The translations under genes and the position numbers were made by a program. 64,000 bases of DNA from Phyllostachys edulis. Taxonomy: Eukaryota > Streptophyta > Magnoliopsida > Poales > Poaceae. The stretch is taken from the NCBI GenBank assembly GCA_036346405.1, contig CM070563.1, forward strand, positions 23,417,022-23,481,021. Direction: 5' to 3'. Below the pieces are notes generated by a model, which worked only from the letters and a program-made list of their open reading frames with translations, was not told the origin of the DNA and ran no database searches. Of the stretch, positions 46,791-57,492 are shown one piece after another; position 1 is the first letter of the stretch, and every line of letters starts with the position of its first letter.

Positions 46791-47943
46791 TTCTAACTCC
46801 TAAATACATCACAATCGGAAAGATTCTTCATACTATCTGTCTTGATAATAAATGGCTATACAAGTGGAATTGGGAATAACTATAAAGCTTAAAATAGGAA
46901 TTTAAATTACTTGAATTTAAATAAGCATGCAATAGAAATTTAAAATGGAATTTAAATAATTTATAATACTGGGATTCAAATATGATCAAAGGATGTAACT
47001 TGCCATACTTATTTAGTTGTTGTTCTTAAACGGCTTCGAAATGTGGAGAAGCGTCGAAATTCGGTTCTCCGATGTCGTCGGAATCTACACGCGAAATTAA
47101 GCCAAATTCAACTAAAATCCAAATAAAATTAAAATGAATTCCAAATTTAATAATGTTAGTTTTGAGAGGTAGATAATGAATTTAGAACTTTGAATCACTC
47201 GAATCAGAGCTCGAACGAAGGAGAACGGGCTCTCGGAAGTTTGAAAATACATCAAATGATGAAATTCAGAATTTATGGAATTAGTTTTCTATACGAAAAT
47301 CAATTTATTGCGTCAACTGACGTCAACAGGGGGAATTACGAATTTTGGCCGAATTATTTTTCAAAAGAAAATTGCTTGAGCCATTGACAGGTGAGCCCCA
47401 CGGAATAGGGCTGCCACACAAGCACCACGCAGGCAGCCACGCTGGCGGACACGAGGGCAAAAAGGTGACGTGGCCATGACAAGGCGGTGGGGTGGCGGTG
47501 CCATGTTGGCCGGAGGATGGCAGCACTTGGTTGCGCAGCTTGCCGGTGCTTCACGCCATGGCGAGCGTCGGTGTGGGCACCGGGAGAAGGAGGAGGGTGA
47601 GGCGAGTTTCGGGCTCTCCTAGCGGTGCTAGGGTGCGAAGGGAACATTAGTAGCGAGGAGAAAGAGTGGTGGCGATGGCGGTGAGATGTGGCTCACGGTG
47701 GCACTAGGGCTCCGGTGGCTCTCAGAGGGAGTGGGTGCGAGCACCGTGTAGAGCACGGCGTGGCAGTGTCGGAGGTGGAGTTTGGGTTGGAGGCGGCGGA
47801 GGACCCTTGCCAGCGACGCAATCAACGACGGTGTAAGCTTCGGCTGAGGAGGTTGAAGCTCCAAATTCAGGCGAAAGAAGGCGAGAGGGGAGTGGTGGTC
47901 TGTGGGGATGGAAAGAGGATGAAGAGGGGCACATCATGCTCCT

Positions 47944-47950
47944 CTTTATA
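47944..47950 (-). promoter_or_regulatory. TATA box of the RLG-X 5' LTR
   Basis: TATAAAG on the minus strand, in the same place as 5731-5737 in the 3' LTR. Confidence 0.55.
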
Positions 47951-48862
47951 GAGACCGAGGAAGGGAGAGGGAGGAGGTCGATGGTATGGGCACGCGGCGA
48001 GGCTAATGGGAGCGCGGCATGGAGCTCGGTGTGGCCAGCGGTGGGACAAGGGCAAGTGGGGGGAAAAGATGGGGGTGTGTGGCGGGGGCGGGATTCATGA
48101 CCCTCATCACGGCAGCGTGGCAAGCAGAAGGCATGGGCGTCGAGGCGGTGACGTGGGCACTGAATGACTCGGCCAAAAATTTGTCAATGGGAAGAAGGAG
48201 GCGAGGAGGAAGATGGCTTGGCGAGTGGGCCCCGGCTAGCAGCGAGCTGGAGAGGGGAAAGGAGAAAGGGCGGCTGACACGCGGGCCCCACAGGTAAGAG
48301 AGAGAGAGGTAGAGAAGGCCGGGTGCGGGAGGTTAAGCCGATGGGAGCAGGCCGAGCGGAGGGAGGAAAGAGGGAAAGGGAGTGGGCCGGCCAAAAAGAT
48401 TCGGCCCAAATCCAAAAACCAGATTTTTAATACTTTTTGAATTTCAGAAATTGAGTTAAATGAAATAGGTTTATAGAAAACAGAAAATAGAATTCAAAAA
48501 TTATAGAAAAATACACATAAATTCCTGAATTATTTTGAACTTAATAAGATTATTTCCAACTTAAAGTTGGCTTTTATTTTGCACATAAATTATTTTAATT
48601 CCTATAAACTAGGAAAAGCCTTTTCAAAATCAAGAAAATTCAGTAATTTAATTAAATGTTCCTTTTTAACTTAAAATCAATAAAAATCTAGTAAACTTAA
48701 TAAAATTTTATTTTTGACTTTTAAACTTAGGAAATTCAAGAAAAGCAATAAAACTCTTATTAAATTTTTAGAAAATCAAGGAAACTCTTTTACAACTCAG
48801 AGAAATCAATAAAATAATAATTTTATTAATTAAAAATAGTAATAGAACTTTGGGATGTTACA

Positions 48863-50544
48863 GTTCAATTCTTGCCTTTGCATCTGGCCACATTTGTTCT
48901 TGCCCTCTTGTGCTTCTGGCCGAGCACTCATCAGCCATCGTCACCTCCGTGTACTGCTCTAGGCCACCTCCGGCTCCCGATGCCCTCCACGACGCCGAGC
49001 ACCTTTCGGGTTCTGCCGCTGCTTGTGCGACGCCGTGCCCTCTGGGTTTCCGTCGCCTATGCACCAACGGCCTTTTGGCTTCTATACCACCTCAGTTGCG
49101 CCCGAGCGCCTTTCAGTTCCGACTGCCTCCGTCGTCGACGTGCGCCATCAGGTTTGCATCGCCGCCGCACCAGTTCACACCTTCCTCCGGTCTCTACTCG
49201 TCCCCCGCGCGCCTTCTGTTTCCGCTACTTTCGCCTGCGATCAAGCACTCTCCGGCTTGTTGCACCGCCTTCGACGAGCGCCCTCTGGATCCCGCCTGCT
49301 TCCACATCCGGTGAGCGCAACCTTCGGTTTTCACGCCTCCCTATGCGCCGCGAGCCCTTTGGGATCCCACTAGCGGTGCTAGCAATTGTCCACCTCCTTG
49401 CGCCACCGCTCAAGCATCAGTATTTTTTTTATCGGAGTAATTGTGGCATAAAGGTTCTATTTGTGGTGTTGAGTTTTAGATATACAGATTGATCTTGCAT
49501 CAAAAATTCATCTAAGTTCTAGGGCAATTTATTTCTGGTTTGTTGTTTCGGTATCTTCTACTGCTGGTGTGCATCCGGGGGATTCGAACCTCGGTCAGTA
49601 CCATGGGTGGGTACTAGTGAATATTTGAGTTCATCTGAATTCTGGACTGGTTTGCTGATTATGAGATTATCAATTATATGCAAATATGGTTAGTCTGTCA
49701 GATTGGTTAGATTGTCAAATGTGCAAATTTGTTATAACCAGTCAATTGAAATTATTTATGCAAATTGGTTATTCCTTGCTGTATGCAAATTGGTTATTCC
49801 TTTGCTGTTTATGGTATAATCAGTCAATTTCAATTCTGTGCAAACTAAAATATATTGCTGCTGCATAAGGTCAATGAAGGACTAAGCTTTTGCATCGCTT
49901 CAGATTATTCATGTATCTAGAGTTCATCTTAATTATAGATTATTCATGTTATTTCTGGAATAATCTGTCTATTGCTTCACTGATATTGGAATTTCATATC
50001 TTGCTGCAAGCTTTCAGTTTTCTAGTAAATTTTGGTATCAGAAATCATTATCAGGATATGTGCAATATTGTTTGTTTTGCATTCTGTCATGTTCTATGAG
50101 ATGGACTAAAGCAACAGTTAGTTTCTGGAATAATCAATCAACTGCTATACTGATCTATGATTTCAGTTTTGAACTGAGGTTTAATTGTTCTCTGATCAGT
50201 AAATATGCATTGTGTTATAAATTGTGGACTCGTATGAAACAATGATTGTATTGATTCATAATTTGTCCAGCTAGTGTTCTGCATAGGTTAATTGAAATTC
50301 CATGTTGCCAAAGTAACCCCTGTTATGTAGGTTAACTTATTCAGAACAACTAGATTTTTTTTAATGTATAATTCATGCATCTATTGACTGGCCCAAAGGA
50401 AAGTCAATATTTGGCCGAATTATATATGCAACTGTGGCAACAATATATAACAGTCATCAAGTTTTCATGTGAACAATAAGTCGGACCAAAGTAAGACATA
50501 TTGTTCGACATGATTTACTGTTAGTATTTGATTGCTACATCAAG
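48863..50544 (+). other. Probable copia leader, GC-rich then AT-rich
   Basis: From the end of the RLG-X LTR to the hAT element. 48880-49400 is C-rich with overlapping low-complexity frames (the longest is 206 codons at 48872-49492) and no domain I know. 49500-50544 is AT-rich and intron-like. The copia gag follows after the hAT element and a possible splice acceptor (TTTATTTCAG at 52127-52136), so I read the segment as leader. It could also be unrelated host DNA. Confidence 0.4.
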
Positions 50545-51974
50545 TAGGGGTGAAAATGGATCGAATACGGATGGATAATAGCTTTGCCATATTTGTTTTC
50601 ATATTTTTTCCCAGATGCAGATACGAATACGGATACCCTGGATACGAATACATATACGAATAATATCAAATACGAATACGGAACGAATACGAATCGAAAC
50701 GAATACGGTCACGGATATTTTTTGGAACATGAAAACCCTTTAAATTGCATGCCATAAATTAACAAAAACGTATAACTAGTTCATTTGATGCAAACATTTA
50801 TGAATTGTTCATATTTTCAGCAACCACACATAACATTGGCACTAGCAAGGTACATTAATTAGTTCATTACAATTTACAAACATAACACTTAGTTTACCCC
50901 TTCTCTTTCTTATCTAATTCCTTCCTTTGGTTCAGCCGAAAAGGAGCTCCTGTCTCTTTCTTCTTCCTTCATCCCCAATCCTCACTTCTTCTCACCTCCA
51001 TTTCCTTCTCTTGCTTCTTGCTCCTAGCACCATGGCGCCACCCCGCCGCTGGCCCTATCACCACCGGCCGCCTCACTGTTCGCTTGGCCTTGCCGTCTTG
51101 CCTCGGCTCCCGTGCCCGACATCGCCGGTCTGCTCCTCCCTATGCCGTCCATGGCTGACCCGGCCTCCGGTCGCCGGCCCAAGTTGCTTGATCACCTACG
51201 CCTGTGCGCTTGGCTCTACCGCCCGATCCCTTCTACGCACGCGCTTCTCGACGAACTTGAGGAGACCGCCCTTGCCGTCGAGTTAAAAGAGGGACTCCAA
51301 GATGAGGCAGCAGTCGACGTCGCGGCTGGCGAGGGTGGCGTACATGGAGATGAAGCCGTTGTTGCGGCCCATGAGCTTGACGACGCCGATGTCGTTCTCG
51401 GCGCTTTCGGCTTCGACGTGCGTTGTGTTGATGGCACGCTGGGCCTCCTCGACGGCGGTGTCGAACCCGAACGACTTGTTGATGATGGCAATGTTGTTGT
51501 CGATGGGCTTGGGCACGCCAATGACCGCGCACTTTAAGCCGCGGTGCTAGACCTCCTTGTGGATCACGGTGGCGCCCTTCTGCGTGCCGTCGCCACCGAT
51601 GATGTACACCTGGTTGATGCCGCGGTCTTGGATGCTATCAACGATCTTGGTCGTGTCCTAGCCGCCACGCGAGGTGTTGAGCACGGTGCTGCCGCGCTTG
51701 TGGATGTCATTGACGGAGTGTGGCGTGAGCTCCACCGTGTTGCGCACGTAGAAGCCCTTGTAGCTGCCCTCGCCAGGCTGGGACTGGACAGTGGGCTAGG
51801 CTGGATATCCGGACTTTGTCTTATCTGGATAATCCGTATTCGTTTCCGTTTTCGACAAAAAAATCTGAATTCGTTTCCTATTCGAAAATTATCCGAGAAA
51901 AATTCGATCCGTGATAATCCGAATCCGTTTTCGTCCGGATCGGTCGGAAACTATCCGATCCGTTTTCACCCCTA
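50545..51974. mobile_element. hAT-type DNA transposon carrying a gene fragment
   Basis: Terminal inverted repeats TAGGGGTGAAAATGGAT and ATCCGTTTTCACCCCTA, with the 8-bp duplication ACATCAAG on both sides (50537-50544 and 51975-51982), as for the hAT superfamily. Subterminal zones are full of ATACGAATACGGAT and TATCCGATCCGTTT motifs in opposite orientation. No transposase is present in the 1.43 kb. The middle carries a phosphofructokinase gene piece, plus a C-rich part (50930-51230) I do not recognise. Confidence 0.93.
51232..51780 (-). pseudogene. ATP-dependent 6-phosphofructokinase gene fragment inside the hAT element
   Basis: The minus strand encodes about 180 residues of plant PFK: GEGSYKGFYVRN, LTPHSVNDIHKRGSTVL, then TKIVDSIQDRGINQVYIIGG followed by DGTQKGA (the substrate-binding GGDGT motif). 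VPKPIDNNIAIINKSFGF and FDTAVEEAQRAINTTH follow, and KLMGRNNGFISMYATLASRD comes near the end. PFK phosphorylates fructose 6-phosphate in glycolysis. Three in-frame stops (after NTSRGG, after KEV and after LESLF) and the lack of both ends make it a pseudogene. No intron is visible in the fragment. Confidence 0.93.
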
Positions 51975-52126
51975 ACATCAAGGTTACCACTTGTAAGTTA
52001 ATATCTTTGTCTAAAGACTAAATATTAATGTAGCTCTAGGTATTTTGCGTGATGAAATATACCAAATTCTGAATCAAACTTTAAGTATCTCATTCATGTC
52101 CTAATTTGAGCATTTAATTCATTCTT

Positions 52127-53009
52127 TTATTTCAGCTGCAAATCATGCTTCCAATATTTCTGCTGGCATTAATTCCATACATATGCTTAATAGTGCAAAC
52201 TTTAAAGAATGGAAAGAGAACATTTTGATCGTTCTTGGGGTAATGGATCTAGACCTTGCACTTCGTAAAGAACAACCCACTGCTCTTGTGGCTAACAGCT
52301 CCATTGAGGAAAAGATGGAGTATGAGAAATGGGATCGTTCAAATTGCATGAGTCTTATGATCATGAGGCATGCTGTTTCGGAAGTTTTGCAGGATAGCAC
52401 ATCAGAACAGGCCACTACAGCTAAGGGTTTCCTTGATAGTTTTGAGCAAAGGTTTGCCAAAAAAACGAAAAGACTGAAACAAGTACGTTTTTTGCAAAGC
52501 TTATCTCAATGAAATATAAAGGTAAAGGAAACATAAGGGAGTACATTATGGAAATGTCTCATCTTGTTTCGAAATTAAAGGCACTCAAGTTAGAACTATA
52601 TGAGGATTTGCTCGTGCATTTAATTTTGATATCCCTTCCTGCACACTTTAATCAGTTCAAGGTGAGCTATAATTGCCAAAATGACAAATGGTTCCTTAAT
52701 GAGCTCATCGCCTATTGTGTGCAAGAGGAGAATAGATGGAAACAAGTTAGAATAGAAAGTGCTTATTTGGCTATGACCCCTAAAGTCAAGAATAACAAGA
52801 GGAAGAGCAAAGAAGCTGCAAGTGTACCATCCATAAAGAAAAAACAGAATAAACAAGGACCTGAATTGGCTTGTTTCTTTTGTAAGAAGGATTGTACCAA
52901 ATATCATTCATGGCGTGCTAAGAAAGGTACAATTCTTGCTATGGTTAGCTCCGAGGTTAACTTAACTTCTGTACCTGAATACACTTGGTGGTTCTGGTAC
53001 AACATCTAA
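52127..53009 (+). pseudogene. Copia gag
   Basis: Two overlapping frames (52183-52512 and 52509-53009) make one gag with a frameshift near 52510. The start resembles copia gag proteins (MLNSANFKEWKENILIVLGV; LDLALRKEQP). A middle part has REYIMEMSHLVSKLKALKLE. The zinc knuckle is reduced to CFFCKKDCTKYHSW: the usual residues with Gly-His between the cysteine pairs are missing, so it could not bind zinc normally. It continues toward the protease around 53000. Confidence 0.85.
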
Positions 53010-54080
53010 CATCAGTGTGTCAAAGCAGGGTTGCCTGAACTGTTGAAAGCCAAATGATGTTGAAACATTCATCTATGTGGGCGATGGCAAGAAGGTGGAA
53101 GTTGAGGCTATAGACACATTTATGTTGATGTTAAAGACTGGATATTATCTGGATTTGAAAGAGACTTATATTGTACCGTCTTTTAGGTGGAATTTGGTTT
53201 CTATTTTTGTATTGGACAAATCAAGTTATAATTGTTCTTTCCTAAATGGCTTATTTAGTCTTTTTTTAGAATTCCAATAAAGTTGGTACCAGTTCTTTAA
53301 TTTTTCATGACAACCTGTATTTGCTTGATACTATTGCCTCATATATTGAAGTCCTACATACGGTTTCTCGTGGTATAAAGAGGAAATTTACTAATGAGAA
53401 ATCAAGTTCCTTGTGGCATAGGCGTTTATGTCATATCTCCATGTAGAGAATTAAGAGGCTTGTGTCAGAAGGAATTTTAGATCCCCTGGATTTCATATAT
53501 TTCGATATTTGTGTTAATTGTATTAAGGGGAAACATACAAACATGAGGAAGTTAAGTGCTAATAGAGTTTCAGATGTCTTAGAACTGATATATACGGATA
53601 TCTGCAGCCCATTCCCTATGGCTTCTTAGAATCGCCAAAGGTATTTTATCACGTTCATAGACGACTTCTCGCGATATAGTTATATTTATCTTATTCATGA
53701 GAAGTCACAGCCTCTGGATGTGTTCAAAAATTTTAAGGCTGAGGTAGAAAACCAACTTGGCAAAAGAATTAAGGTCGTTCGATCTGACCATGGTAGAGAA
53801 TACTATAGCAAAAATGACGGATCAGGTGAACAACATCCAGAACCTTTTGCTAAATTCCTAGAGGAATGTAGGATCGTCCCTCAGTATACCATGCCAGGAT
53901 CTCCTAGCATGAACGATGTTGCTGAGAGGTGAAACAGGACTTTTAAAGATATGATGAGGAGTATGATTAGTCATTCTACCTTACTGGAGTCTCTCTGGGA
54001 GAAACATTAAAAACTACAGCTTATTTACACAACAGAGTACCAACTAAGCCGACTAACAAAACCCCGTATGAACAATGGAT
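53010..54080 (+). pseudogene. Copia protease and integrase
   Basis: The segment after gag reads TSNISVSKQGCL-like across frames, then VETFIYVGDGKKVEVEAIDT. Integrase follows: WHRRLCHIS at about 53418, a cysteine pair in FDICVNCIKGKHT, Asp in LIYTDICSPF, ITFIDDFSRYSYIYLIHEKS, then VRSDHGREYYSKN, and Glu in NDVAERxNRTF with a stop at the x. Several stops and frame changes are present. Order and motifs (integrase before reverse transcriptase) identify Ty1/copia. Confidence 0.85.
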
Positions 54081-54099
54081 AGGCTAAAAGCCTAACATT

Positions 54100-55663
54100 A
54101 GGCATGTACATACATGGGGATGTCCATCTGATGCAAGGTCGTATAGGCCTAATGAGAGAAAATTGGACTCAAGAACTGTTAGTAGTTATTTTGTTGGTTA
54201 TTATGAAAAATCAAGGGGCTACAAATTCTATGATCCCACTACTAAGACAATTTTTGAAATGGGAAATGCCCGATTTTTTTGAGGATGTTGAGTTTGAAGG
54301 GTTATGGTTAGTAACATTAATTTTGAAGAAGTTTATGAAGGGGAATTATTTTCTGTTACTTTGGTTATTCCTAATAATGATCAAGATCAGGTTATTTTAC
54401 CTGGTATTATTGAGGGAAACACAAATCAAAATAATATCCATGAGTCTCCTCCTCAAAATTAATGTTCTTACAAAAGAACCAACTAACCAACCTCAAATCC
54501 ATCTATGGGCTCAAATAGTCTTCCCGGCAATGGTACCACAAATTTCATGAGGTTATTATCTCATTTGGTTTTGAGGTAAATATAGTTGGGGATTGTGTGT
54601 ATCATAAATTCAGTAGGAATAAGTTCATATTTTTGGCTTTGTATGTTGATGACATATAACTTGCATGTAATGATATAAGTCTGTTGCATGAAATCAAGAG
54701 ATTTCTCGCTAAAAATTTTGAGATGAAGGATCTTGGTGATGCCTATTTTGTATTAGGAATTCAAATATGCCAAGATCGCTATCAAGGTATACTTGGATTA
54801 TCACAAAAGAACTATATCGATAAGGTATTGCAAAGATTTGGCATGCAGAACTGTAAACCTTTAGATACCCCTGTGGCCAAAGGTGAAAAAATCAATCTTA
54901 GCCAATGTCCTAAGAATGATTTTGATGCTAAGAAAATGCAGAGCATCCCCTATTCATCTTTGATAGGGAGCTTGATGTATGCTCAAGTTTGCACTAGACC
55001 AGATATAACATATATTGTTGGAATGCTAAGCAGGTATTTAAGCAATCTAGGATTGGATCAATGGGTAGCAACAAAACGGGTGTTGCAGTTTTTGCAAAAG
55101 ACGAATACTTTCATGTTCACATATAGGAAATTGGATCAGTTGGAGATTATTGGGTATTCTGATTCCGATTTTGTTGGGTACCAAGACACTCACAAATCTA
55201 CTTCAGGTTACATTTACCTGCTTGGTAGAGGTGCAGTTTCTTGGAAATGTGCTAAGCTGACACTCGTTGCCCGTCCACAATGGTAGTTGAGTATGTTGCT
55301 TGCTATGAGGCTTCAAATCATGGGATATGGTTGTAGAACTTTGTCACAGGGCTGCGAATTTTGGATCAGGTCGACAGAACACTAAAGTTATATTGTGACA
55401 ATAAGTCTACAGTTATGTATTCTAATAACAATAGGAGCTCGTCAAAGTCTAAGCATATAGACATCAAGTTCCTAGTTGTGAAAGAAAGAATTCAGAGTGG
55501 TAAATTGTTAATTGAGCATATAGGTACAAACTCCATGATTGTGGATCCGTTCACTGCAGGTTTGACACCTAAAGTGTTCTATGAGCATGTTGCTCATGTG
55601 GGTGTGGTTTCACCTGAGGAATTCAGTTCTAGTGTGAGTTTGTATTTTTTTATGCTCATATGA
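54100..55663 (+). pseudogene. Copia reverse transcriptase and RNase H, internally deleted
   Basis: The start of this stretch is the end of integrase. After about 54560 the N-terminal part of reverse transcriptase is missing, and the sequence enters at LYVDDI (about 54640) with a stop right after the YVDD motif. The frame at 54684-55286 is typical (FEMKDLGDAYFVLGIQICQD; PYSSLIGSLMYAQVCTRPD) and enters RNase H (SDSDFVGYQDTHKSTSGYI). After a break, 55361-55663 holds the end (LYCDNKSTVMYSNN; SKHIDIKFLVVKE). Inactive. Confidence 0.9.
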
Positions 55664-56060
55664 CAATATCAGTTTGGTGTTAAGACCTTCAGTTACATTC
55701 TCTAGAGAAATAAAGTTTATGTTCTTTTAATCTGAATTCATACATTCTCATTTGTTTCTGAGAAGATGTTTTGATCTTATAAGGTATAAAGTTGGACCAG
55801 TTGGAAATTAGCATGTTATGATCACATCTCATGTAATTTCCATGCTACACATCCATATTTGATCCATGTCGTTCTTTTATGTTGACATATGTGACCATTG
55901 ATGGGTTTAGTTACACTTTAAAGTGACGAAGACCGCTTTGATCCTATGTTGATATAATTGATGGATTGGATTGGTTTGAAGATGCTCATGACATAGATAG
56001 TATTTTTGGAGCTTATAAAGTTTTTAATATGTATTCACTCATTTAGTCCAAGTGGGAGAT
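55664..56060 (+). other. Copia 3' untranslated region and polypurine tract
   Basis: AT-rich and non-coding, ending in AAGTGGGAGAT directly before the LTR, the usual copia polypurine tract. Confidence 0.7.
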
Positions 56061-56479
56061 TATTGGAATAATTTTTCTATTATGTTGACCTACATGAGTT
56101 TAATACCAATTAGCTATCTATTATTCAGTTGGCTCAAATATATAAAGTGATCAAATAAAATATTTGTTAAGAGCCGGAGTATCTATTAAATAAAATATAG
56201 ACTTCGATTTTAAATCTGTGTAGAGACCTGGTTGGAACCTATCTCTAATTATGAGACGAGATATGATTCTATGCTAAAAGGCTATAAATAAGGGCCAGCT
56301 CCTCTTAGTAGGGTAATTCATGCCATACCACCCATCTCCATCTGTAGTTGGAACTTATGGCTTACCTCTTGCTGGGAAAGACCAAACCCTAGGTAGATTG
56401 AACGCTTGCATATCTACTGCTACAAATCAACCCTATGACGAACAATGGCATCGTCATCAGGTATGCTTCCGCATTTACA
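56061..56479 (+). repeat. Copia 3' LTR (LTR B)
   Basis: Begins TATTGGAATAATTTT, probably TGTTGG originally, and ends TATGCTTCCGCATTTACA. Homologous to LTR A at 2926-3318. The flank after it is TATTA; no duplicate is found at LTR A, whose left end is truncated. Confidence 0.85.
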
Positions 56480-57296
56480 TATTATTTTTAGTGTTGCAAT
56501 TACCACATATGTGATCCTATTAGTTTTTTGATCATCTAGTTTAGATCATAATTAATGTAACAAATAATACCCATAACGGGTCCCATAACACAACAAGAAG
56601 AGTGCTTAAGGCCATGTTCAACGGTGGCTGGTGTAGCTGATAGAGCATACAATTAGGACTTAGGAGGTAGGGAGCAAACCTAGTGAGAGGTAGATATGTT
56701 CATGGGCGGTCCAGCTTAAGCCTGGTCTGAAATTTTTGGGTTCAGGCCTTGATTTTCAGCCCGAAAGTCCAGAAATGCCGACAATGGCATTACAAGTAAT
56801 AAAAACTATTTTTTTTCCTCGAAATGAATTAAATATCAATTTTTATTTTTAAAAAATAGTATTTTATTGGAAAAAAACTTTTTTGGGACCGAGCTTGGGT
56901 CTACCTATTCAAGATCGGGCTTTCTAGGCCTCACATGAAGTTCGGCCCAGTCTTTACTGATTGTCCATGACGACAGCGGCATCAACGCCATTGAAGGTGA
57001 TGACAAGTATATAGCATCTACATTGTTTTTGGCATATTTGATAACCTCGGTGTCCCAGACAGAGAGGAGGGAGGTTTTTCCTCACTAACATGTAGTATCA
57101 TCAAACATGTGAGGCCTACTAGCAATATTTAAGAACAAGTAACAAAAAAAATAAGGAAACAATATTTGGAATAAATCATCATATTTTGTTTAACTTGAGG
57201 TTAAGTAAAAGTATTTGCTATACATATTTTTTCTTCCAAACTCGGGGTAGAAATACACGAGATTAGTGTAATTTACTCACGAGAAAAATTCGAAAC
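56480..57296. other. Intergenic region before the eS7 gene
   Basis: About 0.8 kb of mostly AT-rich sequence without gene homology. At 56690-56960 it has repeated CAGGCC, GGGCTT and GGGTC motifs of the kind seen in subterminal parts of hAT elements, but I could not find both ends of one. Confidence 0.5.
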
Positions 57297-57413
57297 TGGG
57301 CCGATAGAGTCCTCCTGTACCCATCTCGGCCCAGCCCAGCCCACTAGAGGTTGGAATCCCTTAACTATAAAAGCTCATCCCACTACTTGCACGCTTCCAA
57401 AGTCCAAACCCTA
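57297..57413 (+). promoter_or_regulatory. eS7 core promoter
   Basis: Site II-type elements TGGGCC (57297-57302), GGCCCA (57328-57333) and two more GCCCA boxes up to 57342 precede a TATAAAA box (57366-57372). A telo-box AAACCCTA (57406-57413) lies in the probable 5' UTR, 80 bp before the ATG. This combination is typical of plant ribosomal protein genes and links their expression to cell growth. Transcription probably starts near 57395-57405; that is inferred from the TATA position. Confidence 0.8.
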
Positions 57414-57492
57414 GCGCGCCGGCGCCGCCACCCCCTCCATCCACCTCCCGCGCACTCGCGCTCAGCTCCGGCGTAGGAAGGAAAAAGGCACC

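Larger units (their letters stand above)
25831..48862 (-). repeat. RLG-X 5' LTR, split by a solo LTR and a Helitron-like element
   Basis: The plus-strand left end is TGTAAGGACTCGAGATT beside the primer site, and the right end is GGGATGTTACA at 48862. The LTR pieces are 25831-27025, 28705-29128 and 45835-48862, about 4.6 kb in total. The piece 25831-26990 resembles the solo LTR at 19500-20600 (shared CTATTCGAATAG box at 26504-26515), so the two are related families. The GC-rich zone 47500-48350 corresponds to 5300-6150 of the other LTR. The flank after the end is GTTCA; no matching left duplication survives. Confidence 0.85.

Noticed and set aside
49570..49600. tRNA-like B box (GGTTCGAATCC on the minus strand)
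   Set aside because: No A box, acceptor stem or anticodon arm could be fitted around it, so it is not called as a tRNA or SINE.
51112..51537. 141-codon plus-strand frame in the hAT element
   Set aside because: It is the antisense shadow of the phosphofructokinase fragment.
2926..56479. Copia LTRs A and B as the ends of one intact element
   Set aside because: LTR A is truncated on the left, lacks a primer site on the right, and no matching target duplication was found. The link stays a hypothesis.
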